A DNA stretch of 64,000 bases from Gemmatimonas sp. (GCA_011390885.1 JAABRO010000005.1:57018-121017); one strand, 5' to 3'. Shown: positions 35,560 to 45,378, numbered from the stretch's first letter. Notes: generated by a model from the letters alone, not told the origin. Program-made: numbers and translations.

Positions 35560-38500
35560 TCAGAACGTGTAGCGGATGCCGAGCTGCGCGCTGAACTGGA
35601 GCAGCAGCCCCGCACCGAGCGGTGTGCGGTCGCCGAAGAAGTCCGTCAGGTTGTACCGGATCGTCTCGTTGGCCTCGTCGTAGGAGACGGGCACCATGAG
35701 GTTGCGGCGCGCGGCCGACACCGACTCGTAGCGCCCCCAGCTCTTGTTCAGGCCGTTGAGCACGTTGAAGAAGTCGAGCGAGATCTCGACGTTCTGGCCG
35801 GCGCGCGTCGGGATCCGATTGCGCAGCGAGAGGTCGAGGCGATTGAACCACGGCTGCCGGCAGGTGTTGCGCGGGATGATCTGTCCCACGTAGTCGCCGA
35901 TGCAGGCGTTGTCGTTCAGGTAGCCGCGGTAGATCTCGCGCTGCTGCGCGATGTACTCCGACTGCGCCTGCGCGCCCGTGATGCTGGTGGGCACGTTCAC
36001 CGGGAAGTCCTCGGGCGCGAAGATGAACGGACGGTCGTTGAAGCTCAGCCCGTCACCGTTCAGGTCGCCGCCCTGCTCGGGGCTCCACGGCGTGCCGCTC
36101 TGCAGGCGCCAGATGCCGCTGAGGCGGAAGCCGAGCGGAAGGCGCGTGAAGCCGGACACGATGAACGTGTGGTTGCGCACGAAGCCCGAGGGGCCCCAGG
36201 CCCGATCGGTGTCGCCGATGCCGCCAATGTCATTGGGGCCCGTGGCGCCCACGCGCGTGTCGCTCCAACCGGCAAACGACGTGCAGCAGGAGAAGGAGCT
36301 GTTGTCCTCCGCCGACGTCCACGTGTACGAGGCGCGCACCGACGATTCGGCGCCAAGCCGGTGGTCGAGATTGAGCGTGAGCGCCTGCGAACGCGACCGG
36401 CCATCGTAGAAGTTCTGGAAAAGGTTGCCGAAGTCCGTGTTGAGCAGGCGCTGGTTGCCGCCCGCCGCGTTCGGCCGGAAGTCGGCGACCGGCTGGAAGA
36501 CCTGGCGACCACCCTCGTTCGCGAGCGAGAAGAGCGGCTGGCGCAGGTTCAGGTTGCGCACCGTGTACAGGTTGCTCGTGAACGCGTAGAGATAGTCGGC
36601 CGAGAAGCGCGTGCGCCGGCCCAGCTCCCGCTCGTAGCCGACGTTGCCGCGATACGTCTCGGGGATCTCGAAGCCACGCGTCCAGAAGGAGAACTCGGGA
36701 ATGCCACCGATGCCGGCCGCGCCGGCGCAGTTGAACGGATTGTCGCTGCCGTCAGCAGCCCAATCACGATAGTTCTGCACGCCCGGCGGCGCGTTGGCAT
36801 CACCCTCGGCGGCGCTGCCGGTGCACGCGAGGTTCTGCAGCGGGACATCGGTGATGCCGACGTTGGAGCCGAGCACCGCCGGCAGGCGTCCGTAGAACAG
36901 GCCGAAGCCCGCGCGCCACACCTCCGTCGCATCGCCCTTGCGATCCCACGCCAGCGCCACGCGGGGCGAGATGTTGTTCTTGTCGATGGGCGCGAGGCCC
37001 GTCTCGATGCCGAACGCGCGCTCGGCGTCGATCACGCGGCCGGGTGCATCGCCGAAGCGGGCGTAGTCGTAGCGCAGGCCGAGCGTGGCGAGCAGGCGCG
37101 GCGTCACGCGCCACTGGTCCTGCGCGTACACCGAGTACTCCTGCACGTCGAACACGGCGCGCGGCACGCTGCCATCGGAGCGTACGTTGCGCGTGTACTG
37201 CAGCGGACGGAACTCGGCCAGCGCCTCGAGGTTGTCGAAGGTGTAGAAGCCCGAGCCCTGGTTCCAGAAGTCGTTCTCGTAATGCGAGAAGATGTTGTTG
37301 GTGCCGAACTTCAGGGTGTGCGCGCCGAGCTCGACGGTGGTGTTGTTGACGAGCTGCACCTTGTCCTCCACCAGCCGGTTGCGGAAGGCGAGGCTGTTGC
37401 CACCCCACGCGTAGGCGGTGCCGCCGTTCACGTTGTTCACGCGCAGCTGCGGCTTGAGGTCGGCGCCCACGCGCGGCCGGTCCTCGGCCGAGTACTGGAA
37501 GCGCAGCACGTTCGACACGCGCTCACCGATCGCGCTCGTGAGCTCGCCCACGAGGGAGTTCGTGCGGTTGGTGAAGGACTCCGTCTGCGAGAGGCCGCCG
37601 ATCGCCGAGCCACCGAACGTCTCGTTGCCGTTGTCGTAGTCGGACCAGTTGTTGCGCAGCGAGAGGCGATGCCGGTCGTTGATGTTCCAGTCGAGACGCG
37701 CGAAGAGCGTGAGCACGTCGTTGCGCGTGGCGAACTCGTCGTACGCGGCGGCCGGGTTGCTGATGCCGTAGTTGTTCGACAGGATGTCGAAGAACCGGCC
37801 GAGCGAATCCGCAGTCGCGAGCGCGCGCGCGGCCTGGGCGCGCAGCGCGCCGGCCTCGGACGGATCGGCGGCATCGGCACGCCGCTCGAGGTCGGCCGCC
37901 TGCGTGCGCAGCGCCGATGGCCCGTTGGGCACGAACGGCTCGCGACGACGCTGGCCGTCCACCGAGACCAGCCAGAAGAGCTTGTCCTGGATGAGCGGAC
38001 CTTCAGCCTGCAGCGCGAACTGCTGCACCTCGAAGTTGTTGACGGGCGTGCCGTTGAAGTTCTGCGCCGTGAACGCATCGCCGCGGTAGTTGGCGTACGC
38101 CGTGCCGCGCGTGCGGTTGGTGCCGCCCTTCGAGATGATGTTGATGATGCCGCCGGCATAGTTGCCGTATTCGACATCGAAGCCGTTGGTGATGATCTGG
38201 AACTCCTTCACCGACTCGATCGAGAAGTTGAAGGGAATCCGGCTGCCGCCGCGGTTCTCACCGAAGAAGGTGTTGTTCGCGTCCACGCCATCGAGCTGCA
38301 CGTTCGTCTGCGACGGACGCGCACCGGCGATCGAGAACTGGCCACCGGTGGTCGCCTCGGGCGTCGGGCTCACAAGACCCGAGAGCGCGATGAAGTCGGT
38401 GAAGTCGCGGCCGAGCGTGGGCAGGTTCTGGATTTCCTCCTGCGTCACGGCCTGCTTCACGCCACCGTCGGCCACGTCGATCTTCTGCGTGGCGGTGATG

Positions 38501-38934
38501 GCCACCGCGCCCAGCTGTGTGGCCGCGTCGGCGAGCGCAAAGTTGAGCGGCGTCGTGGATCCCACGACCACGCGAATGCCGGCCCGTTCCTGCTGCTGGC
38601 TGCCGATGCGGCGCACGGTCACGCGGTACGTGCCGGACGGAAGCAGCCGCAGCGTGTAGGTGCCGTCATCACCGACGGTGGCGTTGCGGACGAGGCCGGT
38701 CTCCGTGTTGGTGGCGGTCACCACGGCGCCCGTCAACGGCGCGCGATCGGCACCGGTGACGGTTCCACGGATGGCACCGGTGGTGGCCTGCGCGTGGAGC
38801 GCTCCCACAGGCGCATGCGAGCCCGCGAGGGAGCCGAGCACGCCGCCGACGGCGGGCGCACCGACGACCGCCACGGCGGCAAGGAGTGCGGCGGCCGCAG
38901 TGCGCCGGCCGGACTGAGTGGAACTCACGAGCAC
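35560..38934 (-). CDS. Oar-like TonB-dependent outer-membrane receptor with carboxypeptidase-regulatory domain
   Basis: A 1,124-residue protein from a GTG start that overlaps the preceding lipoprotein gene by ten bases. After a signal peptide (to about 50) comes a carboxypeptidase-regulatory-like domain (about 53-135; TGAIRGTVTGADRAPLTGA). The TonB plug follows (about 155-275; DVEYGNYAGGIINIISKGG), then a 22-strand type barrel ending in LGIRYTF. A helical, Ala-rich insertion (about 330-375) is unusual. Such receptors import large or scarce ligands with energy from TonB-ExbBD. Co-transcription with two OB-fold lipoproteins suggests they are its surface partners; ligand unknown. Confidence 0.9.
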   Translation of the reverse strand: MLVSSTQSGRRTAAAALLAAVAVVGAPAVGGVLGSLAGSHAPVGALHAQATTGAIRGTVTGADRAPLTGAVVTATNTETGLVRNATVGDDGTYTLRLLPSGTYRVTVRRIGSQQQERAGIRVVVGSTTPLNFALADAATQLGAVAITATQKIDVADGGVKQAVTQEEIQNLPTLGRDFTDFIALSGLVSPTPEATTGGQFSIAGARPSQTNVQLDGVDANNTFFGENRGGSRIPFNFSIESVKEFQIITNGFDVEYGNYAGGIINIISKGGTNRTRGTAYANYRGDAFTAQNFNGTPVNNFEVQQFALQAEGPLIQDKLFWLVSVDGQRRREPFVPNGPSALRTQAADLERRADAADPSEAGALRAQAARALATADSLGRFFDILSNNYGISNPAAAYDEFATRNDVLTLFARLDWNINDRHRLSLRNNWSDYDNGNETFGGSAIGGLSQTESFTNRTNSLVGELTSAIGERVSNVLRFQYSAEDRPRVGADLKPQLRVNNVNGGTAYAWGGNSLAFRNRLVEDKVQLVNNTTVELGAHTLKFGTNNIFSHYENDFWNQGSGFYTFDNLEALAEFRPLQYTRNVRSDGSVPRAVFDVQEYSVYAQDQWRVTPRLLATLGLRYDYARFGDAPGRVIDAERAFGIETGLAPIDKNNISPRVALAWDRKGDATEVWRAGFGLFYGRLPAVLGSNVGITDVPLQNLACTGSAAEGDANAPPGVQNYRDWAADGSDNPFNCAGAAGIGGIPEFSFWTRGFEIPETYRGNVGYERELGRRTRFSADYLYAFTSNLYTVRNLNLRQPLFSLANEGGRQVFQPVADFRPNAAGGNQRLLNTDFGNLFQNFYDGRSRSQALTLNLDHRLGAESSVRASYTWTSAEDNSSFSCCTSFAGWSDTRVGATGPNDIGGIGDTDRAWGPSGFVRNHTFIVSGFTRLPLGFRLSGIWRLQSGTPWSPEQGGDLNGDGLSFNDRPFIFAPEDFPVNVPTSITGAQAQSEYIAQQREIYRGYLNDNACIGDYVGQIIPRNTCRQPWFNRLDLSLRNRIPTRAGQNVEISLDFFNVLNGLNKSWGRYESVSAARRNLMVPVSYDEANETIRYNLTDFFGDRTPLGAGLLLQFSAQLGIRYTF

Positions 38935-39932
38935 GGAACCTCCGTCACGTCGAATGGACCACGCGGCTGGAGCTGAGTGGCGTTGTTGAAGAAGCCCACG
39001 ATTCCGGTGATGTCGTAGCAGGTGCCGGCGGTGAAGCGGCCGGTCCCGATGGTGGAGTTGGCATTGCCGTCGAGACGCACGGTCGCAGCGCCAGAGCCGT
39101 CGTTGATGGGGGCGTTGCCGCTGGCGAACGAGCCCACCGTGACCTTGCGCACGCGCGCCAGGCGGCCGACGGTGGCCGAGAGCGGATTGGTCGCGGCCGC
39201 GAGCTGCGCGGTGGTCAGCGCGACCGGATCGGGGATGACCGCCCCGCGCCGGATGTTGGGCGCCACGCGTGGCGAGGTGATCTGCAGCTGTGTGCTGAAC
39301 GCACCCAGCGTGCCGGTGACCTCGATGCTGTCGCCCTCGAGCAGCCCCAGGCTTGCCGGCACGCCGAACACTTGGATGCCGCCGGTGCCATCCTGCATGT
39401 ACAGGTTGTCGTTGGCGGAGCGGTAGCGTCCCGGCTGCGCCGTCACCACGCCGGCGATGGTGACCGACGTGCCCTGCGTCTGCTGCTTCGCGGCGTTGAT
39501 GCGGATCACGCAGCCGAACTTGAGCGGCGTGGCGACGAACGTCTCCTCATTGCGGTACACACTGGGGCGCGCGCCGCACCAGATGAAGTTGGCGCCGATG
39601 ATGGACGAACTGCGCACCACGTCGAGGTCGTGCGTGCCCACCGGCACGTCGATCGCGTAGCGCCCATCGGTGCCGGTCACGGCGCTGCCGAGCACCGTCG
39701 TGGTGCCGCGGTCGAGCAGGCGCACGGTGACCCCCGGAAGCAGCGAGTCGCCGGCGGTGGGCGTGTAGGCGTCGTTGTTGTCGCGATCGAAGAAGAGGAT
39801 GCCGGCCACGCGACCGCGCTCGTCCAGCGCGGTCACCGGTTGCGGATCGTCGATGCAGGCGGTCGTGACCGTCGCGCCGGCCAGCAGCGCCAGGCCGACA
39901 CGCACTGCGGAAAGTCGGGAAGTGGTCATCAT
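38925..39932 (-). CDS. Lipoprotein with SdrD-B-like and OB-fold domains
   Basis: A 335-residue protein whose start overlaps the upstream stop (ATGA). A signal peptide with a weak lipobox (TVTTAC, Cys26) leads to an SdrD-B-like calcium-binding type domain (about 42-115; ILFFDRDNNDAYTPTAGD). An OB-fold of the YhcR/extracellular-nuclease kind follows (about 152-245; NLYMQDGTGGIQVFGV), then a degenerate second one (about 260-330). The same architecture, longer, occurs in the gene just upstream. It is the middle gene of a lipoprotein-lipoprotein-TonB receptor operon and may act like SusD, presenting ligand to the receptor; that is inference. Confidence 0.75.
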   Translation of the reverse strand: MMTTSRLSAVRVGLALLAGATVTTACIDDPQPVTALDERGRVAGILFFDRDNNDAYTPTAGDSLLPGVTVRLLDRGTTTVLGSAVTGTDGRYAIDVPVGTHDLDVVRSSSIIGANFIWCGARPSVYRNEETFVATPLKFGCVIRINAAKQQTQGTSVTIAGVVTAQPGRYRSANDNLYMQDGTGGIQVFGVPASLGLLEGDSIEVTGTLGAFSTQLQITSPRVAPNIRRGAVIPDPVALTTAQLAAATNPLSATVGRLARVRKVTVGSFASGNAPINDGSGAATVRLDGNANSTIGTGRFTAGTCYDITGIVGFFNNATQLQPRGPFDVTEVPCS

Positions 39933-41839
39933 GGCGTCACGTCACTGGCGAAGCGCACCTTGACCTGCGAGGTGCCATTGAACTGGGTGAGGATGCCGGT
40001 CACGGTGTACGTGCTGCCGACGGTGAACGAGGCGCGCGAGAGGCCACGCAGGGCACCGCCCACGCGCACCTGCACATTCGTTCCGCCCACGTTGCCGAAC
40101 ACCGTGAACGCGGGGGCGGTGCCGGTCTGGATGCTCGTGACCGTGAAGCCGGGGAGCGTCACGAGCTGTCCCTCGAGCGCACCGCGCGCGGCGACCTCGG
40201 CCACGGTGACCGTGGTCGGTACCACGAGCGTGCCCGCCCCGATGCGCGCGAGGCTGGGCGAGCCGAGCTGCAGCTGGCCACTGAAGGCACTGCGTGCTCC
40301 CGTCACCTCGACGAGATCGCCGAGGCCGAGCGTGCTCGAATCGGCCGTCGGCACGGAGAACACGGCGATGCCGCCCGTGGCGTCCTGCACCCAGATCTCG
40401 GAGTTCACGTTGCCGGAGCCGCTCGTGAAGGCACCCGGCGCCACGCTCAGGCGTCCGGTGATCGTGTAGCTGGTCCCGTTGGTGCCCGTCTGCCGCACGG
40501 TCGCGATCGGCGTGACCGGGGTACCGAGCACGAGGTCGTCGCGGTCGCGGATCTTGAGCTGCGGCGTGGCGTTGAAGCGCGAGAGCACGCCCGTCATGGT
40601 GTAGCGCTGCCCCAACACGAAATCGGCGCGCGTGAGGCCGGTGCCGGCGGCCGCGATGCGCACGTCGATGGTGTCGTTGGCGGCGTCGGCCACGCGCACC
40701 GTGAAGGCCGCGCCGGTGCCACCCGGCACCGCAACGACGGTCACGTTCGGGATCCGCACGAGCTGCCCTTCGCGGATGAGCGTGCGCGCCTGGGCCACGC
40801 TCTGCAGCACCGCGGCGACCGGCGTGCCCGTGCCGAGATTGCGCACACGCGAGACCGTGATCTGCGCCTGCTGCGAGAAGGCGCTGCGCACGCCGCCGAT
40901 CTCGAGCCGGTCACCGAGCTGATACTGCGCGCTGTCGGCCGACGGCACCGAGAAGGCGGCGATGCCACCGGTGTTGTCCTGCACCCAGATCTCGGAGTTC
41001 ACGCCGCCCGAGCCGGAGGTGAAGCGCCCGGGGCGCACCACGAGGTTGCCGATCACCGCGACCGCCGCGCCGACAGGACGCGAGCGCGCTTCGGCGATCG
41101 GGATCACGAGCGCCCCCGTGAAGAGACCATTGACCGAGAAGCGGTCGCCCGGGCCAAGGGTGGCGGGACGCGTGGCACCACCCGGGTAGTCGATGGTGCC
41201 CGGGTTTTCGAGTCGGACCACGTAACTGCCGGGGGTGAGGTACGGGAAGGCGAAGCGCCCCGCGTTGTCGGCGGTCACGGAGTCCACCACCGTGCTGCCG
41301 CGCAGCAGTGCCACGGCGAGGCCGGCCCCCGGGGTGTCCCCCTCGGAGAAGACCGCATTGCCGTCCTCGTCGCGGTAGATCACGCCGTCCACGCTCGCCG
41401 GGCGCCAGCCGTAGCGCACCTCGGCCGTCTGCACCTCACCGATGGCGCTGACCACGACGCGCGGGGCGCTCGCGGTGGTGAGTTCCGTGCCGGCGGGCGC
41501 CGTGGCGGGGAGCGTGATGGTGTAGGCGCCGGGGGCAACGTCCGGGAAGGTGGCCACCCCCTGCGCGTCACTGGTGGCCGCGCTCGAGGCGCCCTGGCCA
41601 TCGGTGGCAACCAGCGACAGTTCGAGGCCGGCGAGGCCGGAATCGGCCGGGGTGAGGGTGCCGGACGCGTCGCGATCGAGGTAGATGCGAACGGCGACGT
41701 CGGCCGACTGGCCAGGCGGGGCGACGGCTTCGTCGCAGGCGGCGAGGAGGGCGAGGGCGGCGGCAGTCGAAGCGATGCGCACAAGGCGCGATCGGCTCGC
41801 CGCTGCCCGCGCCGCTGGCTGTGCTCGGAGCGGTGGCAT
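39929..41839 (-). CDS. Large lipoprotein with SdrD-B-like domains and duplicated OB-fold repeats
   Basis: A 636-residue protein from the ATG at 41839, with lipobox LALLAAC (Cys35). Two SdrD-B-like domains (about 45-115 and 150-215) are each seeded by a D-x-D-x-(S/N)-G loop (YLDRDASGTLTPADSG; YRDEDGNAVFSEGD). Four OB-like units follow in two near-repeats. NSEIWVQDNTGGIAAFSVPS in the first pair reappears as NSEIWVQDATGGIAVFSVPT in the second. It is the first gene of the receptor operon. OB-folds of this group bind nucleic acid or sugars in secreted nucleases, but no catalytic domain is present. Confidence 0.78.
   Translation of the reverse strand: MPPLRAQPAARAAASRSRLVRIASTAAALALLAACDEAVAPPGQSADVAVRIYLDRDASGTLTPADSGLAGLELSLVATDGQGASSAATSDAQGVATFPDVAPGAYTITLPATAPAGTELTTASAPRVVVSAIGEVQTAEVRYGWRPASVDGVIYRDEDGNAVFSEGDTPGAGLAVALLRGSTVVDSVTADNAGRFAFPYLTPGSYVVRLENPGTIDYPGGATRPATLGPGDRFSVNGLFTGALVIPIAEARSRPVGAAVAVIGNLVVRPGRFTSGSGGVNSEIWVQDNTGGIAAFSVPSADSAQYQLGDRLEIGGVRSAFSQQAQITVSRVRNLGTGTPVAAVLQSVAQARTLIREGQLVRIPNVTVVAVPGGTGAAFTVRVADAANDTIDVRIAAAGTGLTRADFVLGQRYTMTGVLSRFNATPQLKIRDRDDLVLGTPVTPIATVRQTGTNGTSYTITGRLSVAPGAFTSGSGNVNSEIWVQDATGGIAVFSVPTADSSTLGLGDLVEVTGARSAFSGQLQLGSPSLARIGAGTLVVPTTVTVAEVAARGALEGQLVTLPGFTVTSIQTGTAPAFTVFGNVGGTNVQVRVGGALRGLSRASFTVGSTYTVTGILTQFNGTSQVKVRFASDVTP
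40383..41003 (-). repeat. Internal duplication within the OB-fold lipoprotein gene
   Basis: A DNA segment coding for SEIWVQD-type OB sequence occurs twice, near 40330-40440 and 40925-41035, about 595 bases apart, with an exact shared core of more than 20 bases starting at 40383 and 40977. The two encoded OB pairs align end to end, so an OB-OB module was duplicated. Confidence 0.65.
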
Positions 41840-41975
41840 GCGAGTGCGGGAGGAAGCGAATGGCGACGGCAGACCCGGTCGCCGGAATACGTGCAATCAA
41901 TGCCGAGGCACCTGGCGGCGACTCGGAATCGATGTCACGGGACGGTAACGGCCGGAGCAGACGGTCGCAAACGAA

Positions 41976-42007
41976 AACCGCCCCCCGTCCGAGGACGGGG
42001 GGCGGTT
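41976..42007 (-). terminator. Rho-independent terminator of the second TonB receptor gene
   Basis: AACCGCCCCCCGTCC (41976-41990) pairs with its complement at 41993-42007. Read on the minus strand, a very strong GC stem is followed by TTTTCGTTT, the expected T-rich tail. It starts about 30 bases after the receptor stop codon. Confidence 0.8.
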
Positions 42008-42037
42008 CGTTCAATCTCTCTTCGACCGGGCCGAGGC

Positions 42038-45000
42038 TCAGTTGAAGTTGTAGCGCAGGCTGAGCTGCATCTGCCACACGTCGTTCGGATTCGCCGTGCG
42101 GAGGAAGGCGTCATCGACGAGGTTTCCGGCGAGGTTCGCCATCCGGTACAGCGGGCGTCCGTCCGCGCTCGTACCGCGCGGAATCAGCGGACGCGTGGTG
42201 GTCAGCTGCCAGCTCTGCCCCCAGTCGGAGTTCAGCAGGTTACCGACGTTCAGGATGTCGAGGCGCACCTGGATGGTGTTCTTCCGACCCGCCACGTTGC
42301 GGAACACGTCCTGCGTGACGCTGAAGTCCGCCCGGTGCTGCATGGGCAGGAAGACGCCGCCGCGCTCGAGGATCGAGCCACGGTTGCCGCTCAGGTCGCT
42401 GCTGCTCTGGATGAGGCGCTCGAACGCCTGCTGCTGCTGCTCGACCGTGAACGTGGTCGAGCCCGAGCTGTACTGCTCGAAGTTCATCTCGGCCGCGTTG
42501 CGCGGGATGTAGATGAGGTCGTTGGTCCCGCCATCGCCGTTCATGTCGGCCGAGAAGATCAGGCTGCCGTTGCCAGCGTTGCGCGTCTCGTAGAAGAGCG
42601 AGAAGCCGGTGCCGCCGAAGGAGAACCAATCCTTCTTGTAGGTTGCGGCGAGGAAGAACCGGTGACCCGCCGCATTGGCCGAGATGCCGTTCGCCGGGTT
42701 GTTCGGGTCGGCGGAGATCGGGTTGTTGAACCAGCTGCCCGAGGCGATCGAGCCGGCGTCGACCGTGTTGCGCGACATGCCGTAGCTGTAGGCCGACTTC
42801 ACGAAGAGGCCACCGCGGAAGGCGCGCTCCAGCGAGGCGGCGATGTTGTACGAGGTGCCGTCATTCTGGTTGGCCAGAACGATCGCGCTCGAGACGTTGC
42901 CGTTGATGCGGTTGGTGCCGGTCCAGCGCGGCCGGTCGTCCGGTCCCGAGAACGCCGTGTTCGCCGGGCGCAGGTTGGCGTTGTAGTAGCTGATGCCGTT
43001 CACTTCGCGGCCGTACAGGAAGTCGAGCGAGCCGACGAAGCCGTAGGGCAGCTTGCGGTCCACGGCGAGGTTCGAGCGCCACACCTGCGGGAAGCGGAAG
43101 TCCGGCTCCGTGAGCGCGAGCTCGTACGAGGACGCCGGCGCACCGGTCACGTTCGCCGGCTTGTAGGTGTCCGGATCCGGGCTGAACGGGCGCGCGGTGG
43201 TGTTGTTGAGCTCCTCGAAGCCCGTCAGCACGCCCGTGTTGCCGATCTGATTCGAAATCCAGACGTACGCCGGGCGGCCCGTGAAGATGCCCGTACCACC
43301 GCGGATCTGCGTGACGCCGTCGTTGGTGACGTCCCAGTTGAAGCCGACGCGCGGCGACCAGAGGAGGTTGGCGTTGGGCAGCTTGCCCGTCTCGAAACGC
43401 ACCGTCTCACCGGCCGGGTTGCGGAAATCCTGCGCGTCCGCGGTGGTGTTCGTGAAGCCGGTCTCACCGAAGAACGGCGCCTCGACCCGGAGGCCGAGCG
43501 TCAGGCGGAAGTTGTCCGCGACGCGCCATTCATCCTGCGCGTACAGCCCGCCATAGGTGACCTCCAGCGGCTGCAACGGCTTGTCGAGGCCGGGAATGTT
43601 GGACCACCGCACCTGGAAGCGGCGCAGGTTCACCGGCGACGTGGTGCGGTTCGGGTTGCTGATATACCCGTTGGCGTCGGTGTAGAAGTCCTCGAGCGAG
43701 TTGTAGACGTACACGCTCTGCGAGCCCGGGAAGAAGACGTTCTCGGATTCGTACCGCTCGAGGCTCGCACCAAAGGTGAACTCGTGGTTCTCGCCGTAGA
43801 TCGTGAAGTTGTTCTGCAGCTGGAAGCTGTTGTAACGCAGCTCGTTGTTCGGCGTGAACGGCTCGAAGCCGAACGACGTGTAGGGGAGGCCATCCTCCAG
43901 GATCTCGACGAGCGGGAAGAGGGTGCTGCCGCCGCGCGTGCTCCGGCTCTCGTCGCTCGAGTTGTAGCCGACGATGAGCTGGTTGGCCATGTTGCCCTTG
44001 AACGTCGAGTTCCACTCACCCACCAGCGAGCGAATGTTCTCGAGGATCTGGTAGTTGGAGTTCTGGAAGCTGAGCGACGAGGACGTCACGCGGTCGCCGA
44101 AGCCGAGCGACCGGGAGTTCGAGAGCGGCACGTCGGTGCTCGACTCGAGCTGCGAGTAGCGAAGGCTGAACTTGTTGTTGTCGTTCAGGTTGTAGTCGAG
44201 CTTGCCGAGGAAACGACGCGACGGCGTCTCGTCGTCGTAACCGGTGAAGGGGCCGGTGTTGTAGTCGAAGTTCTGTCCGAGGAAGCTCGACAGCTGCTCC
44301 AGGTCCGAGCGGAGCACGCGGGTGATGTCGCCCTGCACCGGCTGCCCACCCTCGTTCGGCCGGAAGTTGATCAGCGGCTCGATCGTCTTGTCATCCTCGA
44401 AGCTGCCGAAGAAGAAGAGCTTGTCCTTGATGATCGGCATGCCGAGCGTCGCGCCGATGTTGCGGAAGTCGAGCCGCTGCCGCGCGCGCTCGGTCGCACC
44501 GGCCTGCGTGCCGGTGAAGTCCTGGTTGCGCGTGAGGTAGTAGAGCGAGCCCTTGACCTCGTTGGTGCCGCTCTTGGTCACCGTGTTCACGGCGGCGCCG
44601 GTGAAGTTGCTCTGGCGCACGTCGAACGGCGCGATGTTCACCTGCACGGCCTCGATGGCGTCGATCGAGATCGGCGCCACGTTGGTCCGGTCACCCGGCT
44701 GTCCGGCGAGGCCGAACGAGTTGTTGAAGTACGAGCCGTCGACCGTGATGTTGTTCAGGCGGTTGTCGACGCCGGCAAACGAGTTGCCGCTGGCCTGCGG
44801 CGTGAGGCGCACGAAGTCGCCGATGCGGCGCGAGATCGTGGGGAGCTGCTCGATCTGCTCGCGCGCGACGGCCGTGGCCGTTCCGGTGCGCGTCGGGGAG
44901 ATGATACCGGCCTCACCGGTGACCGTGACGGCGGCCACCTGCGTGGCGACGGTCTGGAGCGCGAAGGAGAGGTCGGTCGCGGTACCGAGCGACGTGAACA

Positions 45001-45301
45001 CGTTCTCACGCGTCTGCCGCTGGTAGCCGATGCGCGAGACGATCACTTCGTAGGGGCCACCGACGCGCATGCCGGGGATCGCGAAGCGGCCGTCGGCGCG
45101 CGTGAGCGCGGCGTAGCGGGTGCCCGAGGGGGTGTGCACCGCCTCGACGCGCGCGCCCTCGACCGGGGCGGCCTTGTCGTCCACCACCGTACCACGCATG
45201 GACGACGTGGTGACCTGCGCCGACAGCTGGCTGCTGCTGCCAAGGATTCCTGCGAACGCGGTCACGGCGAGAACCGCCAACCGACGTAACGAACGCTGCA
45301 T
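42038..45301 (-). CDS. Oar-like TonB-dependent outer-membrane receptor with carboxypeptidase-regulatory domain
   Basis: A 1,087-residue protein from the ATG at 45301 with GGAG seven bases upstream. The signal peptide ends SQLSAQ. A carboxypeptidase-regulatory-like domain (about 33-115; SSMRGTVVDDKAAPVEGA) precedes the plug (about 125-255; NFTGAAVNTVTKSGTNEVKG) and a barrel ending in SLRYNFN. It belongs to the same Oar group as the receptor at 35560-38934 but is transcribed alone from its own promoter and ends in its own terminator. Ligand unknown; Oar-type proteins are implicated in large-substrate uptake and surface functions. Confidence 0.9.
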   Translation of the reverse strand: MQRSLRRLAVLAVTAFAGILGSSSQLSAQVTTSSMRGTVVDDKAAPVEGARVEAVHTPSGTRYAALTRADGRFAIPGMRVGGPYEVIVSRIGYQRQTRENVFTSLGTATDLSFALQTVATQVAAVTVTGEAGIISPTRTGTATAVAREQIEQLPTISRRIGDFVRLTPQASGNSFAGVDNRLNNITVDGSYFNNSFGLAGQPGDRTNVAPISIDAIEAVQVNIAPFDVRQSNFTGAAVNTVTKSGTNEVKGSLYYLTRNQDFTGTQAGATERARQRLDFRNIGATLGMPIIKDKLFFFGSFEDDKTIEPLINFRPNEGGQPVQGDITRVLRSDLEQLSSFLGQNFDYNTGPFTGYDDETPSRRFLGKLDYNLNDNNKFSLRYSQLESSTDVPLSNSRSLGFGDRVTSSSLSFQNSNYQILENIRSLVGEWNSTFKGNMANQLIVGYNSSDESRSTRGGSTLFPLVEILEDGLPYTSFGFEPFTPNNELRYNSFQLQNNFTIYGENHEFTFGASLERYESENVFFPGSQSVYVYNSLEDFYTDANGYISNPNRTTSPVNLRRFQVRWSNIPGLDKPLQPLEVTYGGLYAQDEWRVADNFRLTLGLRVEAPFFGETGFTNTTADAQDFRNPAGETVRFETGKLPNANLLWSPRVGFNWDVTNDGVTQIRGGTGIFTGRPAYVWISNQIGNTGVLTGFEELNNTTARPFSPDPDTYKPANVTGAPASSYELALTEPDFRFPQVWRSNLAVDRKLPYGFVGSLDFLYGREVNGISYYNANLRPANTAFSGPDDRPRWTGTNRINGNVSSAIVLANQNDGTSYNIAASLERAFRGGLFVKSAYSYGMSRNTVDAGSIASGSWFNNPISADPNNPANGISANAAGHRFFLAATYKKDWFSFGGTGFSLFYETRNAGNGSLIFSADMNGDGGTNDLIYIPRNAAEMNFEQYSSGSTTFTVEQQQQAFERLIQSSSDLSGNRGSILERGGVFLPMQHRADFSVTQDVFRNVAGRKNTIQVRLDILNVGNLLNSDWGQSWQLTTTRPLIPRGTSADGRPLYRMANLAGNLVDDAFLRTANPNDVWQMQLSLRYNFN

Positions 45302-45378
45302 TTGGATGCTCCAATGAGGTCGTCGGACTACCGGCCGCAGGGTCGACGTACCCGTTGCGCCGGGTCTTTGGGACCCCC

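Noticed and set aside
36169..38976. A 935-codon plus-strand open frame opposite the first TonB receptor
   Set aside because: Same artefact; the minus-strand product has a complete signal peptide, plug and barrel.
41891..45289. A 1,132-codon open frame on the plus strand opposite the second TonB receptor
   Set aside because: Its translation is Arg/Val/Glu-rich with no domain signature. It mirrors codon positions of the real minus-strand gene, a common artefact at high GC.
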